From: Desulfovirgula sp.
GTDB taxonomy: Bacteria > Bacillota > Desulfotomaculia > Desulfotomaculales > Desulfovirgulaceae
Length of the DNA stretch: 64,000 bases
Assembly (NCBI GenBank): GCA_020725525.1
Contig: DYEX01000077.1
Location: 1 to 64,000 of the forward strand
Direction of reading: 5' to 3'
Positions 53,779 through 63,594 of this stretch are shown here, piece by piece. Made by a program: the position numbers and the translations under genes. Numbering within the stretch: position 1 is the stretch's first letter; each line of letters opens with the position of its first letter. The notes under the pieces were generated by a model. That model was given only the letters and a program-made list of their open reading frames with translations, ran no database searches and was not told the origin of the DNA.

Positions 53779-53954
53779 GTGTCGCCTCTCCTGTTTTGTC
53801 TTCTCCCATGATCGGGGTTAGCTCCCGGGAGAACTTTTTCACCTTGGGACAAAGCTGAGAGTAAAATATTCGCTAGCAGGGAGAAAATTCCCTGTTTGCT
53901 GTATCCCATATACGAAAAAATTTTAGTTAAAACACCAACGGGAGGCAACATGGT

Positions 53955-54749
53955 ATGGCTGTTGATATACCTGCCGAAGTGGTGCAGCAGGAGCAGGTGG
54001 GGCCGGGGCTTTACCGGTTAAGCCTTTATGCCCCTCAGATAACCCGCTCGGCTGTTCCCGGTCAGTTCGTCTACATACGTTGTACAGACAACCTGGACCC
54101 TTTGCTGCGCCGTCCGATAAGTATTCACGGGGTAAACCGGGGAAGGGGAGAGCTGTTCCTTCTTTACCAGGTGGTGGGAAAGGGCACCGCTTTGCTGGCT
54201 GGGAAGAGAAAGGGGGAGCGGCTTGGAGTAATGGGTCCCCTGGGCCGTGGTTTCACCCTGCCGGCGCCGGGGCAGCGGGTGGTTCTGGTAGGAGGCGGCA
54301 TTGGTGTGGCTCCCCTTGTTTTTTTGGGGCAGGAATTGGTACAAAGAAACAACCAGGTTTGTTTACTGGTGGGCGCCCGTAGTGCCCACCAGTTGCCGGT
54401 GGGAAAGGAGGGATATACCGCCCCGTTTGAGCTGGCTGTGGCCACTGATGACGGTTCTTGCGGCCACCATGGTCCGGTGACGGACCTGCTGGAAAAAATA
54501 CTGGCCGGCGAAGGGGCAGACATGGTTTACGCCTGCGGTCCCCGGGGTATGCTGCGCCAAACAGCTTCGCTTTTAGCCAGGTATGATGTGCCCGGGGAAT
54601 TTTCCCTGGAGGAGCGCATGGGCTGCGGGGTGGGAGCCTGCCTTTCCTGCGTGTGTAAAACCGCCGGCAAAGGCGGCGAACCCTTGCAGTATCGGCGGGT
54701 ATGCGTGGAAGGACCGGTTTTCCCGGCGGAGCAGCTGGTCTGGGACTAG
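53955..54749 (+). CDS. pyrK: Dihydroorotate dehydrogenase electron-transfer subunit
   Basis: The 264-residue ferredoxin-reductase-like protein has an FAD-binding barrel ([11 protein letters not shown]), the NAD domain start [19 protein letters not shown], and the [2Fe-2S] Cys cluster in [20 protein letters not shown] with a later Cys in [11 protein letters not shown]. It passes electrons from PyrD to NAD+ in type 1B enzymes. ATG 53955 follows GGGAGG by nine bases. It is the first gene after the interruption of the pyr operon. No PyrR site is visible upstream. Confidence 0.95.
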   Translation: MAVDIPAEVVQQEQVGPGLYRLSLYAPQITRSAVPGQFVYIRCTDNLDPLLRRPISIHGVNRGRGELFLLYQVVGKGTALLAGKRKGERLGVMGPLGRGFTLPAPGQRVVLVGGGIGVAPLVFLGQELVQRNNQVCLLVGARSAHQLPVGKEGYTAPFELAVATDDGSCGHHGPVTDLLEKILAGEGADMVYACGPRGMLRQTASLLARYDVPGEFSLEERMGCGVGACLSCVCKTAGKGGEPLQYRRVCVEGPVFPAEQLVWD

Positions 54750-54763
54750 AGAGGGGATGTTTT

Positions 54764-55684
54764 ATGATCAAACCGAACCTTGCCGTAGACGTTGCCGGTA
54801 TACGGATGAAAAATCCTGTGACCACTGCCTCGGGCACCTTTGGCTTCGGCTCCGAGTATGCCCCCTTTGTTGATTTAAACCGCCTGGGGGCCATTGTGGT
54901 CAAAGGCACCACCCTTTTGCCCCGCCGGGGAAACCCTCCACCGCGCATTGTGGAAACACCGGCAGGTATCCTGAACGCCATTGGTTTGCAAAATCCCGGT
55001 GTGGATCACTTCATCGAAGTAGCCCTGCCTTACCTGAGGCAGTTTGACCTGCCGGTAATTGTGAACATTGCCGGGGATACGGTGGAGGATTACGCCGCCC
55101 TGGCGGCCAGGCTGGACGGGGTGCCGGGCGTGGCGGGACTGGAGGTGAATATTTCTTGCCCAAATGTCAAAAAGGGGGGGCTGGCCTTTGGTGCCGATCC
55201 CGATTCGGCTGCGGCCGTGGTGCGGGCAGTAAAGGGGGCTACCCGACTTCCAGTGGTGGTTAAGCTTTCTCCCAATGTGACCAGTATTGTCCGGCTGGCG
55301 GAAGCGGTGGTGGAGGCGGGGGCCGATGCCCTGTCCATGATTAACACCCTGCTGGGAATGGCCATAGACATTCGCCGCCGCCGTCCGGCCCTGGCCAACG
55401 TCATGGGCGGTCTATCCGGCCCGGCCATCAGGCCGGTGGCTGTAAGAGCGGTGTGGCAGGTTTACCAGGCCTTAAAGGTTCCCATTGTGGGCATGGGGGG
55501 CATCGTTACAGCCGAGGATGCCCTGGAATTCATCATGGCCGGGGCCACCGCCGTAGCTGTGGGGACGGCCAATTTCATCAACCCCCGGGCCACCACGGAT
55601 ATTATTGAGGGGATTGAAAGGTTTCTGGTGGAAGAAGGGGTATCGGACATTCAAGAGTTAATCGGGGCGGCCCACATGTCGTAG
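54764..55684 (+). CDS. pyrD: Dihydroorotate dehydrogenase, catalytic subunit (type 1B)
   Basis: The 306-residue FMN TIM-barrel protein has [63 protein letters not shown], the catalytic Cys within NISCPN, and [13 protein letters not shown]. The C-terminal phosphate-binding blocks are [18 protein letters not shown] and [30 protein letters not shown]. The Cys base distinguishes class 1 from class 2 enzymes. ATG 54764 follows GAGAGGGGAT and is 15 bp after pyrK. Confidence 0.97.
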   Translation: MIKPNLAVDVAGIRMKNPVTTASGTFGFGSEYAPFVDLNRLGAIVVKGTTLLPRRGNPPPRIVETPAGILNAIGLQNPGVDHFIEVALPYLRQFDLPVIVNIAGDTVEDYAALAARLDGVPGVAGLEVNISCPNVKKGGLAFGADPDSAAAVVRAVKGATRLPVVVKLSPNVTSIVRLAEAVVEAGADALSMINTLLGMAIDIRRRRPALANVMGGLSGPAIRPVAVRAVWQVYQALKVPIVGMGGIVTAEDALEFIMAGATAVAVGTANFINPRATTDIIEGIERFLVEEGVSDIQELIGAAHMS

Positions 55685-55770
55685 GGGATGGTCTGGTTCC
55701 TGGCGAGCGGCCTACCAAGCACACCAGGCTTGGCGGGGATCAGCGCACCGTCCCGTTAAGGAGGGTTTTT

Positions 55771-56502
55771 GTGAACTTCGATCAGGCCAGGGAAAAGTTA
55801 ATTGTTGCTCTGGATGTGGACTCTACGGAACAGGCCCTTGATCTTGTGGAACGGCTCAAGCCCTGGGCGGGCATGTTCAAGATCGGCATGCGGCTGTTTT
55901 ACAGCCAGGGGCCGGCGGTAGTGGAGGGATTGTGCCGGCGGGGAGTGAAAGTGTTTTTAGACTTAAAACTTCACGATATCCCCAATACCGTGGCCCAGGC
56001 AGTCCGGGTTCTTGCCAGGCTGGGGGTGGCCATGTTCAACGTCCATGCCGCCGGCGGATCGGCCATGATGCGGGCTGCGGTGGAGTCCTGCGTGGAACAG
56101 TCGACCGCCCTGGGCATCCCCCGCCCGCTGGTCATTGCCGTTACCGTGCTTACCAGCATCGATCAGCCGGTTTTTAACCGGGAACTGGGTTTTTCCGGGC
56201 CTATTTTGGACCGTGTGATAGCCTGGGCCTTGCTGGCCAAAGAGTGCGGCCTGGACGGTGTAGTGGCTTCGGCCCAGGAAGCGGCGGCCATCCGGCAGTC
56301 CTGCGGACCCGACTTTTTAATCGTTACCCCCGGTATCCGCCCCGCCGGTGCAGTCAGCGGCGACCAGAAACGAATTGTAACCCCTGCCGGTGCTCTGGCT
56401 GCCGGCGTCAGTCATCTGGTGGTGGGCCGCCCCATTATTGCCGCCCCGGACCCGGTAGAAGCCGCCAGAGCTGTACTGGGTGAAATGGGGGCGAGTGTAT
56501 GA
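55771..56502 (+). CDS. pyrF: Orotidine-5'-phosphate decarboxylase
   Basis: The protein has 243 residues. It carries the decarboxylase motif VFLDLKLHDIPNTVAQAVRVLA with the D-x-K-x-x-D catalytic array, IVALDVDSTEQALDLVERL and TPGIRPAGAVSGDQKRIVTPAGALAAGVSHLVVGRPI. It makes UMP from OMP. GTG 55771 follows AAGGAGGG. The 86-bp gap to pyrD contains a CCAAGC/GCTTGG hairpin (about 55713-55731). Confidence 0.97.
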   Translation: MNFDQAREKLIVALDVDSTEQALDLVERLKPWAGMFKIGMRLFYSQGPAVVEGLCRRGVKVFLDLKLHDIPNTVAQAVRVLARLGVAMFNVHAAGGSAMMRAAVESCVEQSTALGIPRPLVIAVTVLTSIDQPVFNRELGFSGPILDRVIAWALLAKECGLDGVVASAQEAAAIRQSCGPDFLIVTPGIRPAGAVSGDQKRIVTPAGALAAGVSHLVVGRPIIAAPDPVEAARAVLGEMGASV

Positions 56503-56542
56503 AAAGGGGGGCGCTTCTATTCAAAAAGCGCACCCCCTGCCG

Positions 56543-56722
56543 CTATTGTCCCTGCATCATCGCCCGCTCAGCCCTTTCGATGGCCAGTCGGACCAGGTTA
56601 CCGCAGTTCCGCGAGGAAACGCTGCCCCAGCCCTCCCTGCACACCAGGTCGGCTACTCCCAGTTCTTGGGCTAATTCGTACTTCAGCCTGTCGGACATCA
56701 ATCCTCCACGCCGTCTACCCAT
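56543..56722 (-). CDS. Short alpha/beta-type SASP-like spore protein
   Basis: The protein has only 59 residues from ATG 56722 (MGRRRGGLMSDRLKYELAQELGV) after AAGGAGG. The first part resembles the E-x-A-x-E-L-G protease-cleavage region, and EGWGSVSSRNCGNLVRLAIERAER resembles the DNA-binding C-terminal motif of SASPs, but the protein is shorter and lacks GYMGDLPSR. It may be a minor SASP or a related spore DNA-binding protein. A textbook sigma-G promoter precedes it. It is antisense between pyrF and pyrE. Confidence 0.8.
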   Translation of the reverse strand: MGRRRGGLMSDRLKYELAQELGVADLVCREGWGSVSSRNCGNLVRLAIERAERAMMQGQ

Positions 56723-56763
56723 TAGCCTGCCTCCTTTTGGCGGGCGGGACAACGCGGCATTAT

Positions 56764-56793
56764 TATTATGTGATTTATGCCCGTGGGGCATTC
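56764..56793 (-). promoter_or_regulatory. Sigma-G promoter of the short SASP
   Basis: On the minus strand GAATG (56793-56789) fits GMATR exactly, followed after 18 bp by CATAATA (56770-56764), a perfect CATNNTA. It lies about 42 bp upstream of the start codon. Confidence 0.7.
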
Positions 56794-56850
56794 CTTAAGC
56801 GAACGAACTGGTATAATATTCTTTAAATCGACATTTGAGGTGAGTTAGCT

Positions 56851-57462
56851 TTGCTCAGCCGTGAAGAAATTCTTTTCATCTTTGAAAAAACCGGTGCCAT
56901 GCTCACCGGTCATTTTGTACTTACTTCCGGTCGCCATAGCGACCGTTACTTCCAGTGCGCCCGGGTGCTGGAACACCCCCGGTATTGCGAGTTGTTGTGC
57001 CGGGAACTGGCCCGGGGATGGATAGCTGAAGGACCTAAAAACGTGGATACTGTTATCGGCCCGGCCCTGGGCGGCATTCTGGTGTCCTATGAAGTAGCCC
57101 GGGCACTGGAAGCCAGAAGTCTTTTTACCGAAAGGGAAAACGGGGTAATGACCCTGCGGCGGGGCTTTGTGTTGTCTCCCGGGGAACGGGTGCTGGTGGT
57201 GGAGGATGTGATTACCACGGGCGGGTCGGTGCGGGAAGTGATTGACGTGGCCCGGGAAGCCGGGGCGCAGGTTGTGGGAGTCGCCGCACTGGTCGACCGC
57301 AGCAATGGGACGGTTGATCTGGGTGTGCCCCTCCGGGCACTGTTAACCGTTCCGGCGGTTAGCTACAGCCCGGAAGAATGCCCCCTGTGCCGGCAGGGTA
57401 TCCCCGCGGTCAAACCCGGGAGCCGTCACCTCTCCGGCGCTGGCGGAACTCCGAAGGGGTAG
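56851..57462 (+). CDS. pyrE: Orotate phosphoribosyltransferase
   Basis: The 203-residue protein starts at TTG 56851 after GAGGTGAG. The PRPP loop is RVLVVEDVITTGGSVREVIDVA, and VIGPALGGILVSYEVARAL plus FTEREN-GVMTLRRGF are typical. It converts orotate to OMP. The C-terminal CPLCRQGIPAVKPGSR is the normal Clostridial tail. The last 15 residues overlap the end of an AraC-family remnant on the other strand. A TATAAT at 56812 suggests a separate promoter. Confidence 0.96.
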   Translation: MLSREEILFIFEKTGAMLTGHFVLTSGRHSDRYFQCARVLEHPRYCELLCRELARGWIAEGPKNVDTVIGPALGGILVSYEVARALEARSLFTERENGVMTLRRGFVLSPGERVLVVEDVITTGGSVREVIDVAREAGAQVVGVAALVDRSNGTVDLGVPLRALLTVPAVSYSPEECPLCRQGIPAVKPGSRHLSGAGGTPKG

Positions 57463-57702
57463 CCCCCTCCCGTTTTTTAAATACCGCGGTAAAATAGCTG
57501 TTGTTGACAAATCCCACTGCGCTGGCAATCTGGTCGATGTTTTTTCCCCGGCCAGCAGGAGGGCCCTGGCTTCGTTAAGCCGGACCTCGGTAAGGTAATC
57601 GATAAAGCTCTGGCCCGTGCGCTGTTTGAACAGGCGGCTTAAATAGGCCGGGCTTAAATGAGCCTGACGGGCCACCTGGGTAAGGGTAATCGGTTTGGTT
57701 AA
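57410..57702 (-). pseudogene. AraC-family regulator remnant (HTH domain, frameshifted)
   Basis: Only the C-terminal double-HTH domain survives. Frame one reads TLTQVARQAHLSPAYLSRLFKQRTGQSFIDYLTEVRLNEARALLLAGE. After a run of six A (about 57548-57553), the -1 frame continues NIDQIASAVGFVNNSYFTAVFKKREGATPSEFRQRRR, stopping at 57410. Both parts align with the standard AraC pattern, so one base has been lost at the A-run. The N-terminal sensor domain is gone. The left end meets a permease remnant at about 57702. Confidence 0.8.
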
Positions 57703-57992
57703 ATTTCTTTAAGATTGGTATTCCAGCTGCCGCCGGCATTATTAACTTTGTGGTCATGACCGCGGCGCTATCCTCCTGCAACAGCAGCCTGTATAGCACC
57801 GGGCGCATGCTTTATAATCTGGCTCTGCTGAAAAACGCACCGGCGGTCTTTGGGAAACTCTCCCGCCACGGCATTCCTTACGTGGGCATACTGGTTTCCT
57901 CAGCTTTCCTGCTGGTGGGTGTGGTTTTAAATTACCTGGTGCCGGCTAAGGTTTTCATTTACATCACCAGCGTGGTCACCATAAAGCTGTGA
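57702..57992 (+). pseudogene. Amino-acid permease (APC superfamily) remnant
   Basis: About 95 codons in one frame read [24 protein letters not shown] then [39 protein letters not shown], and end in ITSVVTIKL-stop. This is the middle of GabP/AnsP-type amino-acid permeases (about 460 residues). N- and C-terminal parts are absent. Its 5' edge coincides with the end of the AraC remnant on the other strand, so a deletion probably joined them. The 45 bp that follow contain the alanine dehydrogenase ribosome site. Confidence 0.8.
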
Positions 57993-58037
57993 GCAGGATA
58001 CGATAACTTCAAAAGTTGAAAAAGGGGGGTACAGCAA

Positions 58038-59183
58038 ATGATTGTTGGAGTACCAAAGGAAATAAAGGATAATGAGAACCGGGTTGGTATCACCCCCTCC
58101 GGTGTAGAAGCCCTGGTTAAAGCGGGACACCAGGTGGTCATTGAAAACGGGGCCGGTCTGGGCAGCGGCATCACCGATGAGGAGTATGTGGCTGCCGGCG
58201 CCCGCATGTTGCCCACCAAGGCGGATGTTTACGAGCAGGCCGACATGATCATGAAGGTTAAAGAACCCCTGCCGGAAGAATACGATTTGTTTAAAGAGGG
58301 TCAGTTACTCTTCACCTATCTGCACCTGGCTCCCGAGCCGGAACTTACCAGGGCCCTGCTGGCCAAAAAGATTACGGGCATTGCCTACGAAACCATTCAA
58401 ACTAACCGGGGTACCCTGCCCCTGCTCATGCCCATGAGCGAGGTGGCCGGTCGGATGTCCGTCCAGGTTGGTGCCCAGTTCCTGGAAAAACCCTACGGTG
58501 GTCGCGGGGTGCTCCTGGGCGGGGTTCCCGGCGTGCCTCCGGCTAAAGTGGTCATTATTGGCGGGGGTACCGTGGGTACCAATGCGGCCAAAATTGCCGT
58601 GGGCATGGGGGCAGACGTAACCATTATTGATAAGAATGCCGATCGCTTACGCTATCTTGACGATATTTTCGGTCCCCGGATCAAAACCCTCATGTCCACC
58701 AGTTATAACATCAAGGAGGCCGTTAAAGAAGCTGACCTGGTCATTGGTGCGGTACTCATTCCTGGAGCCAGAGCTCCCAAGCTGGTTACTGAAGATATGG
58801 TTAAAGCCATGCAACCCGGATCCGTTATAGTAGACGTGGCCATTGACCAGGGTGGCTGCGTGGAAACTGCCGACCGGGTAACCACTCACTCCAATCCAAT
58901 CTATGTCAAGCATGGGGTCATTCACTATGCCGTGGCCAACATGCCCGGTGCGGTTGCCCGGACTTCCACCTATGCCCTGACCAATGTCACCCTGCCCTAC
59001 GCCCTGGAGCTGGCCATTAAAGGTCTGGCCCAGGCGGTCAAGGACGACATTGCTCTGGCCCGGGGCGTGAACGTAATGGACGGTAAGGTAACGTACAAAG
59101 CCGTGGCCGAAGCCCTGAATCTGGAGTATACCCCGCTGCATGAACTGATGGATGTACCGGTGGATTTAATGCGCATTGCTTAA
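58038..59183 (+). CDS. ald: Alanine dehydrogenase
   Basis: The protein has 381 residues (typical 370-380). The N-terminal domain shows [23 protein letters not shown], the catalytic Lys/His in [11 protein letters not shown] and [12 protein letters not shown], and the Rossmann domain has [38 protein letters not shown]-type ([20 protein letters not shown]) and [19 protein letters not shown] are family hallmarks. It interconverts L-alanine and pyruvate with NAD. ATG 58038 follows AAAGGGGGG. It lies beside alanine racemase and next to a decayed permease/regulator pair, which suggests a once larger alanine-utilisation locus. Confidence 0.97.
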   Translation: MIVGVPKEIKDNENRVGITPSGVEALVKAGHQVVIENGAGLGSGITDEEYVAAGARMLPTKADVYEQADMIMKVKEPLPEEYDLFKEGQLLFTYLHLAPEPELTRALLAKKITGIAYETIQTNRGTLPLLMPMSEVAGRMSVQVGAQFLEKPYGGRGVLLGGVPGVPPAKVVIIGGGTVGTNAAKIAVGMGADVTIIDKNADRLRYLDDIFGPRIKTLMSTSYNIKEAVKEADLVIGAVLIPGARAPKLVTEDMVKAMQPGSVIVDVAIDQGGCVETADRVTTHSNPIYVKHGVIHYAVANMPGAVARTSTYALTNVTLPYALELAIKGLAQAVKDDIALARGVNVMDGKVTYKAVAEALNLEYTPLHELMDVPVDLMRIA

Positions 59184-59225
59184 CGCCGTGCTTGCCTGGT
59201 GGTTCACGGAGAAGTAAAATAAAAA

Positions 59226-59256
59226 GGGGCCTCTCACAGGGGAGGCCCCCCGTTTT
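59226..59256 (+). terminator. Terminator after ald
   Basis: GGGGCCTC pairs with GGGGAGGCCCC, followed by CCGTTTT. The T-run is short but the stem is strong. Confidence 0.75.
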
Positions 59257-59372
59257 AAAAAGCATATGCCGTTTAATAAGAAAGAACCTGGCGGACGTCT
59301 GGTTGGACACCGGTGTGAAAGGGAAGACTGCCGCTTCAGGTTTAGCAATGGCATCAAAAAAGGAGTCCTGAT

Positions 59373-60512
59373 ATGATTGCCGGAAGTTGCAGTAACGGCC
59401 GTCCTGTTTGGGCAGAGGTAAACCTGGGGGCCGTTGCCCATAACGTGCGGGAGATCCGCAAATTGCTTCAACCGGATACAAAGCTGATGGCCGTGGTCAA
59501 GGCCGATGCTTACGGTCACGGGGCGCTGCCCGTGGCCCGGGTAGCCCTGGCCAGCGGTGCCGAGCGCCTGGCCGTGGCTATCTTGGATGAAGCCCTAGCC
59601 CTGCGCCGGGGAGGTATAACCGCCCCCATCCTGATCCTGGGTTATACCCCCCCGGAACAGGCACCCCTTGTGGTGGAGCATGATCTGACCCAGACCGTTT
59701 TTTCCCTGGAAGTAATCCAGGCCATTTCTGCTGCTGCCGCAGCTGCGGGGAAAACCGCCCGGGTACACATAAAGGTGGACACGGGTATGGGCCGTATTGG
59801 AGTCTTTCCTTCTGAGGCACCGGATTTTGCTGAGGCTGTATCCCGGCTGCCTGGCATCTTTATCGAAGGGGTCTATACCCACATGGCCTGCGCCGATGAA
59901 CAGGACAAAGCTTACACCCGCTGGCAGTTTGACCGCTTTAAAGAAGCACTGGCCGGCATTAAAGCCCGGGGCGTAGCCATACCGCTTAAACACGTGGCCA
60001 ACAGTGCCACCACCCTGGATTTACCGGAAATGCATCTGGACATGGTACGGACGGGTATTATTTTGTACGGTCTGTGGCCTTCCCCCGAGGTGCGGCGGGT
60101 GATTGACTTAAAACCGGCCATGCAGTTAAAGGCCCGGGTGGCTTATGTTAAGAAAGTTCCGCCAGGAACTTCTATCAGTTACGGTCGCCAATTTACCACC
60201 AGCAGCCCTTCGGTTATTGCTACTCTCCCCCTCGGCTATGCCGACGGCTGGTCCCGGCTGTTGTCCAATAAGGCTGCAGTACTAATTCGCGGGCAGCGGG
60301 CTCCAGTGGTCGGCCGGGTGTGCATGGACCAGTGCATGGTGGACGTGACCCATATCCCGGGGGTAAAGCCCGGAGACGAGGCTGTTCTCTTTGGAGTACA
60401 GGGAGGCGAGTTTTTACCTGTTGAGGAAGTGGCCTCCCATATGGGTACAATTAATTATGAGATGGTTTGCCTGATCAGTAAGCGGGTACCGCGTATTTAT
60501 CTTAATGATTAA
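59373..60512 (+). CDS. alr: Alanine racemase
   Basis: The 379-residue fold-type III PLP enzyme has the Schiff-base Lys in [67 protein letters not shown] and the second catalytic base Tyr in SISYGRQF. The C-terminal domain has [12 protein letters not shown]. It supplies D-alanine for peptidoglycan and spore germination control. ATG 59373 lies after AAAGGAG. It is probably transcribed separately from ald because a terminator lies between. Confidence 0.97.
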   Translation: MIAGSCSNGRPVWAEVNLGAVAHNVREIRKLLQPDTKLMAVVKADAYGHGALPVARVALASGAERLAVAILDEALALRRGGITAPILILGYTPPEQAPLVVEHDLTQTVFSLEVIQAISAAAAAAGKTARVHIKVDTGMGRIGVFPSEAPDFAEAVSRLPGIFIEGVYTHMACADEQDKAYTRWQFDRFKEALAGIKARGVAIPLKHVANSATTLDLPEMHLDMVRTGIILYGLWPSPEVRRVIDLKPAMQLKARVAYVKKVPPGTSISYGRQFTTSSPSVIATLPLGYADGWSRLLSNKAAVLIRGQRAPVVGRVCMDQCMVDVTHIPGVKPGDEAVLFGVQGGEFLPVEEVASHMGTINYEMVCLISKRVPRIYLND

Positions 60513-60618
60513 ACGGGTTGGGTTAAGCCCGGCCCAATTTGCTGTTTTGCGGGCGACGTTTGCCTGGCCCAAACAGTGCCCCCAGAAGAACTGCCTCCCA
60601 GGAATAAAGCAATTTTAG

Positions 60619-60647
60619 TTGACTTTGAGGAAAGGTTTTTGTATATT
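60619..60647 (+). promoter_or_regulatory. Promoter of the biotin operon
   Basis: TTGACT (60619-60624), a 17-bp spacer and TATATT (60642-60647) lie directly upstream of the BirA-type operator. Confidence 0.75.
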
Positions 60648-60649
60648 AT

Positions 60650-60681
60650 TTGTTAACCATATATTTATCAATGGTTAACGA
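60650..60681 (+). promoter_or_regulatory. BirA-type biotin operator
   Basis: TTGTTAACC (60650-60658), 14 bp and GGTTAACGA (60673-60681) match the bacterial BirA consensus of inverted TTGTNAACC half-sites. It starts just downstream of the -10 and covers the start point, so biotinoyl-AMP-bound BirA would block transcription of bioY-D-A-B. Confidence 0.85.
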
Positions 60682-60697
60682 TAGGAGGGATAGAGTT

Positions 60698-61267
60698 TTG
60701 CGGCTGTCGGTAAAAGAAATGGTTCTGGTGTCCATGTTTGCCGCCCTGACGGCAGTGGGAGCTTTCATTAAAGTTCCCATTCCCTATGTACCTTTTACCC
60801 TGCAGTTTCTCTTTGTCCTCTTTGCCGGACTTTTGCTGGGCAAGCGGCTGGCTTTTTTAAGCCAGGTGGTCTATCTGGTTCTGGGATTGGCCGGACTGCC
60901 CATTTTCACCCAGGGTGGCGGGCCGGCCTATGTGTTGCAGCCGACCTTTGGTTACCTGGTCGGATTTGCCCTGGGTGCTTATGTTATTGGTGCCGTTGTG
61001 GAAAAAGTGAGGGAAAAGGGCGTGCCGGGCTACTTTCTGGCCAGCCTGGCCGGGTTGGCGGTGGTTTATGTCCTGGGAGTAGTCCACCTGTACATAATTT
61101 TAAATTACGTAGTGCATAAACCCTTTACCCTGGCCCAGGCAGTATGGTTTGGCGCAATTATCTGTTCACCGGGTGATCTATTGTTGTCGCTGGTAGCTTC
61201 CCTGGTTGGCAGCAAGGTATATAAAACCCTGCAAGCGATCAATCCGGTCCACCGGGAGGTGTTTTAG
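60698..61267 (+). CDS. bioY: Biotin transporter substrate-binding subunit
   Basis: The 189-residue membrane S-component has six hydrophobic segments. Signature regions are MFAALTAVGAFIKVPIPYVPFTLQFLFVLFAGLLLGKRLAFLSQVVYLVLGLAGLPIF, GGGPAYVLQPTFGYLVGF and the C-terminal GDLLLSLVASLVGSKV. BioY imports biotin, alone or with an ECF ATPase. TTG 60698 follows AGGAGGG; the longer frame from 60650 would begin inside the operator. Its stop overlaps bioD by one base. Confidence 0.94.
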   Translation: MRLSVKEMVLVSMFAALTAVGAFIKVPIPYVPFTLQFLFVLFAGLLLGKRLAFLSQVVYLVLGLAGLPIFTQGGGPAYVLQPTFGYLVGFALGAYVIGAVVEKVREKGVPGYFLASLAGLAVVYVLGVVHLYIILNYVVHKPFTLAQAVWFGAIICSPGDLLLSLVASLVGSKVYKTLQAINPVHREVF

Positions 61268-61992
61268 TGGGCAGGGGATATCTGGTTACCGGTACTGATA
61301 CCGGTGTGGGCAAGACAGTCATCACCGCCGCCCTGGTGGGGGTCTGGCGGAGCAGGGGTATTGATGCCGTAGCCATAAAGCCGGTACAGAGCGGGGCAAT
61401 AGCCGAAAACGGGCGGTTGATCCCTGAAGATGCGGCCTTTTACCGTCAGGTGGCCGGCCTGCCCCAGACCATAGATGAGCTGAACCTTTATCGTTTTACC
61501 CCTGCAGTTTCCCCTCACCTGGCCGCAAAGCTTTCGGGGGAAAGAATTGAACCGTCACGGGTGGTGGATTTTTGCCGGGAAGTGCTTCAACGCCACGAAC
61601 TGGTCCTGGTGGAGGGGGCCGGGGGGTTGTGTGTGCCCCTTTCCGGTCCCGACTTTACCGTGGCCGACATGGCCCGGGAGCTTTCCCTGCCCCTGCTGGT
61701 AGTGGCCCGCCCGGGGCTGGGCACCATAAACCATACCGTGCTGACCGTAGCTTATGCCAGAAATGCGGGTCTTACTGTGGCCGGGATAATTATTAACGGC
61801 TTGAAACCAGAGGAGAGCGGACCCGCGGAAAAGGACAATCCCGGGGTTATTGCAGCCATGACCGGCGTGCCCGTGCTGGGGATAGTACCCTATCTGCCGG
61901 GGGTGAGTGTGGAAAAGGGTATTGCTGACGGGTTGGTGGACACAGTGGAAAAACAGGTGGCCTGGCAGCATTTAGTTCCCGGGGAAGTGTAG
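61267..61992 (+). CDS. bioD: Dethiobiotin synthetase
   Basis: The 241-residue protein has P-loop GTDTGVGKTVITAAL, KPVQSGAI, VEGAGGLCVPLSGPDFTVADMA and GIIINGLKPEE. It carboxylates and closes DAPA to dethiobiotin using ATP and CO2. GTG 61267 overlaps the last base of the bioY stop, indicating coupling. Confidence 0.96.
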   Translation: MGRGYLVTGTDTGVGKTVITAALVGVWRSRGIDAVAIKPVQSGAIAENGRLIPEDAAFYRQVAGLPQTIDELNLYRFTPAVSPHLAAKLSGERIEPSRVVDFCREVLQRHELVLVEGAGGLCVPLSGPDFTVADMARELSLPLLVVARPGLGTINHTVLTVAYARNAGLTVAGIIINGLKPEESGPAEKDNPGVIAAMTGVPVLGIVPYLPGVSVEKGIADGLVDTVEKQVAWQHLVPGEV

Positions 61993-62067
61993 ATGCACTA
62001 CCGTTCGTCTTTCATTTTCAGGTGCGATTTCGTTCTAAAAAATTATGGTTAATTGGAGGTGCTCAAC

Positions 62068-63435
62068 TTGACCCAATATGACCCGGCCCTGCTGGAACAT
62101 TGGGACAAGCAGTATGTCTGGCATCCCTTTACCCAGATGCAGCAGTTTGTCCGGGAGAAACCCCTGATTATTGCCCGGGGTGAGGGTAGCTACCTCATTG
62201 ATGTAGAAGGAAACCGCTATCTGGATGGAGTTTCCTCCCTCTGGGTGAATGTACATGGTCACTGTCACCCCGCACTGAATCGGGCCATCAAAGAACAGCT
62301 GGATGCAATAGCCCATTCCACCCTGTTGGGTTTGGCCAACATCCCCTCGATCCTCCTGGCCAAAAAGCTGGTGGAGATCACTCCCCCGGGGCTCAATAAA
62401 GTTTTTTATTCCGATGCCGGGGCTACCGCAGTAGAAATTGCCCTGAAAATGGCCTTTCAATACTGGCAGCAAAAGGAGGGGGGACGCTTTCGCAGCAAAA
62501 CCAAATTCATCTCCCTGGTCGAGGCCTACCACGGGGACACAATCGGCTCGGTAAGCGTGGGCGGGATGCCCCTTTTTCACGGCATCTTTAAGCCCCTGCT
62601 TTTTGAATGCCTGCACGCTCCCGCTCCCTATTGTTACCGCTGCCCGCTGGAAAGAGAAAGGGAAAGCTGCGGGATGGCCTGTGCGGACCGGCTGGAAGAG
62701 CTGCTTCAGAAGCATCACCAGGAAATTGCAGCCGTAATCATTGAACCGCTGGTTCAGGGGGCTGCCGGGATGATCACCGCACCGGACGGTTTTCTCCGCC
62801 GGGTGCGGGAACTATGCACCAGGTATAATGTTCTGCTGATTGCCGATGAAGTGGCGGTGGGTTTCGGCCGGACAGGGCGACTCTTTGCCTGCGAACACGA
62901 AGGAGTTTCCCCTGATTTGATGTGCCTGGCCAAGGGTATTACCGGGGGTTATCTTCCCCTTGCCGCCACCCTGACTACCGATGAGGTTTACAGCGCCTTT
63001 TTGGGTGAACCCCAGGAATGCAAAACCTTTTACCACGGTCACACCTATACGGGCAACCCCGTAGCCTGTGCTGCCGCCCTGGCCAGCATAGAAATTTTCG
63101 AGAAGGAAAATTTGCTGGCCGCCCTGCAGCCCAAAATTGAACTTTTGCGCCGGAAGCTGGAGCACTTCTGGCAACTGCCCCATGTTGGAGATATCCGCCA
63201 GCGGGGCATGATGGTGGGCATTGAACTGGTGGTCGATAAAAGGACCAAACAACCTTACCCGTTGGAGGAGCAGGTGGGCCACCGGGTGATCCTGGAGGCC
63301 CGCCGGCGGGGGCTGGTCATCCGCCCCCTGGGTAATGTGATTGTGCTCATGCCCGTACTGGCCATGTCGGAAGAGGAGTTAAACCAGGTCCTGGAGATCA
63401 CCTATGAATCCATATCCGTGGTCACGGGTGAGTAA
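62068..63435 (+). CDS. bioA: Adenosylmethionine-8-amino-7-oxononanoate aminotransferase
   Basis: The protein has 455 residues. The start is TTG 62068, six bases after GGAGGTG; the TTG at 62053 precedes that site. DAPA aminotransferase blocks are [85 protein letters not shown] and the PLP Lys in [17 protein letters not shown]. It uses S-adenosylmethionine (or lysine in the BioK type) as amino donor. The sequence W-H-P-F-T-Q supports the BioA/BioK group. Confidence 0.95.
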   Translation: MTQYDPALLEHWDKQYVWHPFTQMQQFVREKPLIIARGEGSYLIDVEGNRYLDGVSSLWVNVHGHCHPALNRAIKEQLDAIAHSTLLGLANIPSILLAKKLVEITPPGLNKVFYSDAGATAVEIALKMAFQYWQQKEGGRFRSKTKFISLVEAYHGDTIGSVSVGGMPLFHGIFKPLLFECLHAPAPYCYRCPLERERESCGMACADRLEELLQKHHQEIAAVIIEPLVQGAAGMITAPDGFLRRVRELCTRYNVLLIADEVAVGFGRTGRLFACEHEGVSPDLMCLAKGITGGYLPLAATLTTDEVYSAFLGEPQECKTFYHGHTYTGNPVACAAALASIEIFEKENLLAALQPKIELLRRKLEHFWQLPHVGDIRQRGMMVGIELVVDKRTKQPYPLEEQVGHRVILEARRRGLVIRPLGNVIVLMPVLAMSEEELNQVLEITYESISVVTGE

Positions 63436-63594
63436 AAAAGTCATCTAATCCCATTTTCGTAGTAAAGAAACGCTATCTGCTGAAGGTGACGCGGTGCCGC
63501 TTGATAAACAGGGGAAAAGTCTTTGTCCCAACCCCCAAAAGGGTGCACCCCATGCCTGGATAATTAGTTGAGAATCTTTGGGGGGTTTTAGCTT

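Noticed and set aside
57540-57560. A6-C run in the AraC remnant as a programmed -1 frameshift (A-AAA-AAC)
   Set aside because: The zero frame splits the run as AA-AAA-AC, so the heptamer is not in the phase needed for tandem slippage. The gene also lacks its N-terminal domain, which fits ordinary decay.
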